Of a stretch of 9,691 nt of DNA, positions 6,026 to 9,691 are shown piece by piece. Position 1 is the first letter of the stretch; the number at the start of each line of letters is the position of its first letter. Under the pieces are notes generated by a model, which made no database searches, was not told the origin of the DNA, and was given only the letters and a program-made list of their open reading frames with translations. This DNA comes from Campylobacteraceae bacterium (GTDB lineage Bacteria > Campylobacterota > Campylobacteria > Campylobacterales > Sulfurovaceae). A program made the translations under genes and the position numbers. The DNA lies in NCBI GenBank assembly GCA_027022775.1, contig JALVXO010000153.1, forward strand, positions 1 through 9,691. Direction: 5' to 3'.

Positions 6026-6034
6026 TGGTATAAT
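6026..6034 (+). promoter_or_regulatory. Extended -10 promoter for the barrel protein / MscS unit
   Basis: TGGTATAAT is a perfect TATAAT (6029-6034) with the extended TGn. Transcription should begin near 6041. No TTGACA lies at the right distance; the upstream DNA is T-rich, as in many Campylobacterota promoters. A start near 6041 rules out a useful translation start at the in-frame TTG 6042 and supports the ATG at 6066. Confidence 0.7.
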
Positions 6035-6065
6035 ATGCTAATTGTGCAAAAGGCGGTATTTTAAT

Positions 6066-6743
6066 ATGAGATATCTTTTTTTATTTTTGCTATCTGCGCT
6101 TTTACTTTTTTCTAAAACTAGTAAAGGCAAAGATAACTCTTTTTACACTTTAAGTTATAAAGCCGGCACATTGGGTTTTGGACTGGATCTCTCGTATTAT
6201 GCAAATAAAACTTTCGGCACAAGATTAAATTTTAACGGTTATTCAGACACCAGACACTTATCGATAGAGCAAAAAAGATACCGTATGCAGGGGCTTTTAA
6301 ACAGTACCGGCTTAATTTTTGATATCCACCCGTGGCAAAACTCTTTTATGTTCAGCTGGGGCGCTTATTACTCAAAAAGCCATTTAAAATTTATCAATAA
6401 GCCAAAATCTGGCAAAATTGTTGTAGGTAACCACAGTTACTCATCTATGCAGGTAGGCAAAGCGGTGGCAAATATAAAATTAAAAAGAAGAATAAACCCA
6501 TATTTTGGCATTGGATTTAGTTCTGTTGATAAAAACGACAAATGGCATTTTGTAATGGATCTGGGTGCTGTTTATATCGGCACGCCAAAAGCAAAAGTTA
6601 CTGCAAAACCGCTTAAAGGATTTGAGGCGCTTGGTCCCATTATGGAAAAGGAGTCACACATAGAAGAGAAAAATTTAAATAGAAAAATAGAAAAATTTAA
6701 AGTTTATCCTATAATTTCAATCGGCATTGGATATAATTTTTAA
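6066..6743 (+). CDS. Small outer-membrane beta-barrel protein, CarO-like
   Basis: This is a 225-aa exported protein. A signal peptide (residues 1 to about 21, MRYLFLFLLSALLLF then SKTSKG) is followed by alternating aromatic/hydrophobic strands. It ends in ISIGIGYNF, a terminal aromatic strand typical of BAM-assembled barrels. Motifs include LGFGLDLSYYANKTFGTRL (36-54), LIFDIHPW (83-90) with SWGAYYSKSH (97-106), PYFGIGF (145-151) and DLGAVYIGTPKAKVTA (165-180). The order 'Gxxx-D-x-SYY-N-x-x-xGxR', 'D-x-HPF/W', 'GAYY', 'PYxGxG', 'xLGxxxxGxPxxxL' resembles a barrel family sometimes labelled ornithine/CarO-type porin in Proteobacteria. That link is by memory, and the substrate is unknown. A charged region at about 192-212 (KESHIEEKNLNRKIEKF) would be a loop. 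The ATG at 6066 has AGGCGG 9 nt upstream. mscS follows 15 nt after the stop. Confidence 0.7.
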   Translation: MRYLFLFLLSALLLFSKTSKGKDNSFYTLSYKAGTLGFGLDLSYYANKTFGTRLNFNGYSDTRHLSIEQKRYRMQGLLNSTGLIFDIHPWQNSFMFSWGAYYSKSHLKFINKPKSGKIVVGNHSYSSMQVGKAVANIKLKRRINPYFGIGFSSVDKNDKWHFVMDLGAVYIGTPKAKVTAKPLKGFEALGPIMEKESHIEEKNLNRKIEKFKVYPIISIGIGYNF

Positions 6744-6758
6744 AAAAAAGGGTATACT

Positions 6759-7940
6759 TTGCCAAAAACTATCGAAAACAATGCCACAGTTACTGCAAAA
6801 ATTGCATCTTCAATAGACCACAGCTTAGACAGTTTTGCTCATGATATGCTTATTCTTTTATATAAAAAATTTCCATTTTTAGGATACTCTTTTTTGGGAA
6901 TTTCTTGGGCGCAGTTTTTGATGGCAGTTTTTATTTTTATTATTATTTTGTTTATAAGACCTTTAGTAGTATCTTTTTTAATTAAACTGTTTCTTAAAAT
7001 TGCAAAAAAAAGCAAAACAAAATATGATGATAAAATAATTAAAAATCTGCATAAACCGCTGGAATTCAGTTTTTTAATATTGGGGCTGTTTATTTTTGCA
7101 GCTATACTTTATATACAAAACAGATATATTTATCTCTTTTTGGATTCACTTGTAATTGTAAACTTTTTTTGGATTTTGCTTGCAATGGTTGATGCTTTGC
7201 AATCGATTGTATATAAAGCCGCTTATAAACTCTCACCCGAAATTTCAGACAGCCTAGCAAGGTTTCTTTTAAAAATAATTAATATTTTAATCTGGATTCT
7301 TGGGATATCTTCGGTTTTGAGCCTTTGGGGGATAAATGTTACTGCCCTTATAGCCTCTTTGGGGCTTGGAGGCTTGGCGTTTGCTTTGGCGGCAAAAGAT
7401 ACCGCTGCAAACCTGTTTGGCTCTATTGCCATTTTAATGGATAAAAGCATACAGATAGGGGATTGGATTAAACTTGAAGGGGTTGACGGATTTGTAGAAG
7501 ATATAGGGATGCGCACAACTAAGGTGCGAACTTTCGACAAATCTTTAATAATTATACCAAACCAGATTATTGCAAACAGTAAAATAGAGAATATGTCACG
7601 CAGAAACAGCCGCAGAATAAGCTTTAGAATCGGCTTGACTTACGATACAACAAATGAGCAGATTGAAAAAATTACAAAAGAGATAAAACAGATGCTAGAT
7701 TCCCACAGCGGGGTTGACCAGAACGATTTGAACCTTGTATATTTTGATAGTTTCGGAGACAGCGCAAAAGAGATTTTTGTATATACCCACTCAAACACAT
7801 CGGTTTGGAAAGAGTATTTGGCAATTAAAGAGGATATAAATTATAAGATAAATGAAATTGTAGAGAGAAACGGCTCTGCTTTCGCCTTCCCTTCGCAATC
7901 AATTTATGTAGAGCAGCTGCCGGGTGTTAATAAAGATTAG
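6759..7940 (+). CDS. Small-conductance mechanosensitive channel family protein (MscS-like)
   Basis: This inner-membrane channel opens under membrane tension to release solutes on hypo-osmotic shock. It is 393 aa. After a soluble N-terminal stretch, hydrophobic segments lie at about 50-72, 101-119, 127-147 and 168-189. The pore helix is INVTALIASLGLGGLAFALAA (192-212), followed by KDTAANLFGSIAILMDKSIQIGDWI and the beta domain with GFVEDIGMRTTKVRTFDKSLIIIPN (244-268). The Gly/Ala-rich pore packing and the 'GxVExIGxRxTxxR..D..xxxxPN' signature are diagnostic. The start is TTG at 6759 with AAAGGG ending 6 nt upstream. The extra N-terminal helices make it larger than E. coli MscS (286 aa), nearer the YnaI/YbdG-type layout. 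It is in an operon with the upstream barrel gene and ends in its own terminator. Confidence 0.92.
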   Translation: MPKTIENNATVTAKIASSIDHSLDSFAHDMLILLYKKFPFLGYSFLGISWAQFLMAVFIFIIILFIRPLVVSFLIKLFLKIAKKSKTKYDDKIIKNLHKPLEFSFLILGLFIFAAILYIQNRYIYLFLDSLVIVNFFWILLAMVDALQSIVYKAAYKLSPEISDSLARFLLKIINILIWILGISSVLSLWGINVTALIASLGLGGLAFALAAKDTAANLFGSIAILMDKSIQIGDWIKLEGVDGFVEDIGMRTTKVRTFDKSLIIIPNQIIANSKIENMSRRNSRRISFRIGLTYDTTNEQIEKITKEIKQMLDSHSGVDQNDLNLVYFDSFGDSAKEIFVYTHSNTSVWKEYLAIKEDINYKINEIVERNGSAFAFPSQSIYVEQLPGVNKD

Positions 7941-7963
7941 GTTTTAACCCGGCACATTTTTTT
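7919..7963 (+). terminator. Rho-independent terminator of the barrel/MscS unit
   Basis: GCCGGGT (7919-7925) pairs with ACCCGGC (7947-7953), and an inner TTAA/TTAA pairing is possible. ACA and then seven T (7957-7963) follow. The left arm lies inside the last codons of mscS and the stop codon sits in the loop. The T-tract is only on the plus-strand side, so it does not serve the converging CAP gene. Confidence 0.85.
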
Positions 7964-7995
7964 GAAAAATTATAAACTTGCTTCTTAGTACAGTT

Positions 7996-8009
7996 TTAAA
8001 CCGGTTTAA
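7996..8009. repeat. 14-bp perfect palindrome over the CAP-gene stop codon
   Basis: TTAAACCGGTTTAA is its own reverse complement and includes the TAA stop of the minus-strand gene (8008-8006). It has no T-tract directly after it on the minus strand, and a hairpin would have only 5 bp around a CCGG loop. It may be a protein-binding site or chance. Confidence 0.4.
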
Positions 8010-8836
8010 TGGTATTTAGATTCACCAAACTCAATATCCCAGTAAATTTTATCACTGTCTCTGTACCCTGCAACTCCAACATCATTAAATCTTGGATTCA
8101 TAAGCAGTGCACAGTGTCTTGGACTTCTTAAAAAATTATCCAAAGCGTGCGAAAAGTTTGCAAGTGAATTTTTAGAACCTACAATTCTGTATTTTGTGTA
8201 TGTGATAATTTCACCCGCTAATTCACCGGGTTTTACCGGATATCCAAAAAAGAGAATCCTTTCATAAAAATTGCTTCCGACACCTAAAGACTTTCTTGCC
8301 AAATCGGTAGATGTTCCAGACCCCATGTGTCCCAAAAAGTGGTGCAGTGCCATATCTTGAACATGAGCTTTTGCAGCATCTTCAAGCTTATTATTCCACT
8401 TAACAGGCGGTGCGGAGACTCTTGAACAGCTCGCACCATTTGCCCTGATAGCATTTATTTTTTCCAAAATTTGATTTCTAATTGCCAAAGTGTTTACAAA
8501 ATTTACTCCCCTAGAGTATCCGCTGCGGGGATAAGAGTAAACCAAAGTGGGTTTTACGCTTCTGCTTTGCAAATCTAACTCTTCCATACTGCGGGCAGGT
8601 TTTAAAATTTCTGACTGCCCTTTTCCAGCTTGATAGGAACTGCTTCTAAACTGATCTCTGTAACCTCCAATCGGATATGCCCCTTTTACTTCTGTAAATC
8701 TTGGCTGATAAGCTCTTTCTATATTATGCTTATGTTTATAAGTGTGATTTTTATGTATTTTAACCCTTTTTCTATCACATCCTGCTAACGCTATTATTAT
8801 AGTAAGCAGCAGTATAAGCTTTCTGTTCTTTCCCAT
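8006..8836 (-). CDS. CAP/SCP-domain (YkwD-like) lipoprotein
   Basis: This is a 276-aa secreted lipoprotein. MGKNRKLILLLTIIIALAGC ends in a lipobox (LAGC, Cys20). A basic His/Lys-rich stretch follows (21-41, e.g. KIHKNHTYKHKH), then a low-complexity linker (about 42-115) and a CAP domain (about 118-272). CAP features are ILEKINAIRA, PVKWNNKLEDAAKAHVQDMA (145-163), GH at 169-170 at the usual SH position, GEI (208-210) at the usual GEN, SPRHCALLMNPRFNDVGVAG (238-257) and YWDIEFG. The usual His/Glu/His positions are thus occupied by H170, E209 and H241. Cys137 and Cys242 probably form the disulfide common in bacterial members. Function is unknown; bacterial CAP proteins are envelope-associated. 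The frame opens 22 codons earlier, but AAGGA 6 nt before the ATG at 8836 plus the signal peptide fix the start. Asp21 (+2) would signal inner-membrane retention under E. coli rules. Confidence 0.88.
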   Translation of the reverse strand: MGKNRKLILLLTIIIALAGCDRKRVKIHKNHTYKHKHNIERAYQPRFTEVKGAYPIGGYRDQFRSSSYQAGKGQSEILKPARSMEELDLQSRSVKPTLVYSYPRSGYSRGVNFVNTLAIRNQILEKINAIRANGASCSRVSAPPVKWNNKLEDAAKAHVQDMALHHFLGHMGSGTSTDLARKSLGVGSNFYERILFFGYPVKPGELAGEIITYTKYRIVGSKNSLANFSHALDNFLRSPRHCALLMNPRFNDVGVAGYRDSDKIYWDIEFGESKYH

Positions 8837-8866
8837 TTTTAATCCTTTTAATATTTGCAAACTACT

Positions 8867-8872
8867 ATTATA
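8867..8872 (-). promoter_or_regulatory. -10 box for the CAP-lipoprotein gene
   Basis: This is a perfect TATAAT on the minus strand, 30 nt before the ATG at 8836. Transcription would begin near 8860, leaving a leader of about 24 nt with its AAGGA site. No -35 at the right spacing is visible. It indicates that the gene is transcribed independently of mobA. Confidence 0.6.
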
Positions 8873-9099
8873 ATTTATATTTAGTCCCAATAAATGAACC
8901 AAATGATAAGATATTATTGCATATTTTTTACTGAAGGCAAAAAAATATTTCTAATTGAAATTTTTTAATACCAAAAAATGGTTTTAAATCTTTAAAAGAG
9001 ATTGAATTTTAGCAGTTATTTTTCTAAAAGCCCTGTAATATATCACATTTTTAAATATTTATTTAAAGGTGTGAAGTTTTTACACTTTTTTTACATAAA
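8873..9099. other. AT-rich gap between mobA and the CAP gene
   Basis: No open frame with a ribosome site was found on either strand. It contains the upstream part of the CAP-gene promoter, a weak 5-bp hairpin with a T-run on the plus strand (8947-8966), and the mobA-proximal hairpin described separately. I see no RNA gene that I can support. Confidence 0.5.
9065..9092. terminator. Weak hairpin just downstream of mobA
   Basis: GTGT (9069-9072) pairs with ACAC (9082-9085), extended by AAA/TTT across a bulged G. It lies 8 nt past the mobA stop in the direction of mobA transcription. The uninterrupted T-tract (T7, 9086-9092) is on the plus-strand side, while on the minus strand only CCTTTAAATAAATATTT follows. 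It may be a weak mobA terminator or a coincidence in AT-rich DNA. Confidence 0.3.
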
Positions 9100-9672
9100 T
9101 TAGAGGTTTTTATAAAACTTTAGCGCTTTTTCATACTCTATTTTATTGTTTATATTAATATATAACCCGGAATTTTTTGTATTTAAATATGCAGTTTTTG
9201 AATTTTTCAAAAGATTTTGGAGTTTATGCTGATTGTTTGAGAGCATTTTATTGATTATTGGTAAAACTTTCTGTGTATAAATTGCTGCAGTAGGCTCCAA
9301 TCCTTTTGATGTTTTAACTGTGTATATCTCAAACTCTTTAGAGCTGCAGTAGAGCTTTATTAAGTTTTTTATATCATCTTTTGGCACTAAAGGCATATCT
9401 ACCGATATTAAAAAAAAATCTTGTTTTAACTCTTCTAAAATCGATTTAATTGCAATAAGAGGCGAAAAGTTCTCATTTTTATCCAAAATTATTTTTGCCG
9501 GAAAATCAAATTTATTATTTTTTGCGCTTATATAAACATTTTTAAATAAATTTTTCATCTTTTCATACTGATACCTGCTTAAACTGCTGTATTTTCCAAA
9601 AGGCAAAAGCGCCTTGTCTTCGCCCATTCTGCTGCTTTTCCCTCCAGCTAATATTACACCGTTATTTAACAT
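9100..9672 (-). CDS. mobA: Molybdenum cofactor guanylyltransferase
   Basis: This cytoplasmic enzyme joins GMP from GTP to molybdopterin-Mo to make the MGD cofactor used by DMSO-reductase-family enzymes such as nitrate reductase and formate dehydrogenase. It is 190 aa (E. coli MobA 194). The nucleotidyltransferase signature GVILAGGKSSRMGEDKALLP is at 5-24. ISVDMPLV (89-96) holds the metal-binding Asp of the DMP motif. GLEPTAAIY (124-132) matches the usual 'xxPLxAxY' segment. Near the C-terminus YININNKIEYEKA replaces the common 'NINTPEDYxxA', with NNK where NTP is usual. The ATG at 9672 has GAAGGG upstream with a rather short spacing of 3-4 nt. No stop precedes the ATG in the 19 nt to the window edge, so an overlapping upstream gene cannot be excluded. 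Confidence 0.93.
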   Translation of the reverse strand: MLNNGVILAGGKSSRMGEDKALLPFGKYSSLSRYQYEKMKNLFKNVYISAKNNKFDFPAKIILDKNENFSPLIAIKSILEELKQDFFLISVDMPLVPKDDIKNLIKLYCSSKEFEIYTVKTSKGLEPTAAIYTQKVLPIINKMLSNNQHKLQNLLKNSKTAYLNTKNSGLYININNKIEYEKALKFYKNL

Positions 9673-9691
9673 ATTCCCTTCTTTTTTGATG

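Noticed and set aside
6042..6065. N-terminal extension of the barrel protein from TTG 6042
   Set aside because: It starts at the predicted transcription start, so it has no ribosome site, and it would put charged residues (CKRRYFN) before the signal peptide. The ATG at 6066 has AGGCGG upstream.
7223..7540. 105-codon minus-strand open frame
   Set aside because: It is antisense to the conserved MscS pore and beta domain, with no recognisable features. It is a mirror of that conserved coding sequence.
8947..9092. Small RNA on the plus strand ending at the T7 tract 9086-9092
   Set aside because: The hairpin is only 4 bp plus a bulged extension, and no convincing promoter lies upstream in very AT-rich DNA.

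Overview
The window looks like chromosomal DNA of a Campylobacterota (epsilonproteobacterial) organism. The coding DNA is AT-rich. A divergent lnt / yajC-secD-secF arrangement resembles the one I recall from Campylobacter. SecD (525 aa), YajC (86 aa) and Lnt (433 aa) are all short compared with E. coli, as I recall for this phylum. Promoters show good -10 boxes without a clear -35. Genus cannot be fixed from the sequence.

Left edge (1-437): a minus-strand gene just begins at the border (15 codons, probably a PLP aminotransferase). Behind it lies a roughly 330-bp non-coding stretch packed with short palindromes and direct repeats: three REP-like hairpins sharing a CGTCATTCC...GGAATCC pattern, a nested two-stem inverted repeat, a GC-rich palindrome, and small tandem-like motifs. 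This is the least ordinary DNA in the window.

Left half (438-4667, minus strand): yajC-secD-secF-dacB is a tight run with gaps of 3, 1 and about 17 nt, almost certainly one transcript. It encodes the SecDF-YajC accessory complex of the Sec translocon, followed by an exported PBP4-type D-Ala-D-Ala carboxypeptidase.

Centre (4668-4681): yajC and lnt diverge from start codons only 14 nt apart. Both ribosome binding sites lie in one palindrome, so each promoter probably sits inside the other gene.

Right half: lnt (apolipoprotein N-acyltransferase, plus strand) is followed by a separate promoter and a two-gene unit encoding a small outer-membrane beta-barrel protein and an MscS-family channel. 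That unit ends in a convincing rho-independent terminator overlapping the mscS stop. Converging on it from the minus strand is a CAP/SCP-domain lipoprotein with its own -10 box, then an AT-rich gap, then mobA (molybdenum cofactor guanylyltransferase), implying molybdoenzymes in the cell.

The theme is envelope biogenesis: Sec export, peptidoglycan trimming, lipoprotein maturation, an outer-membrane barrel, an osmotic valve and a lipoprotein that Lnt would be expected to acylate. I found no CRISPR array, tRNA, rRNA, transposase or defence system. The most worthwhile leads are the palindrome-rich repeat island, the bidirectional ribosome-binding palindrome, the barrel/MscS pairing and the CAP lipoprotein.
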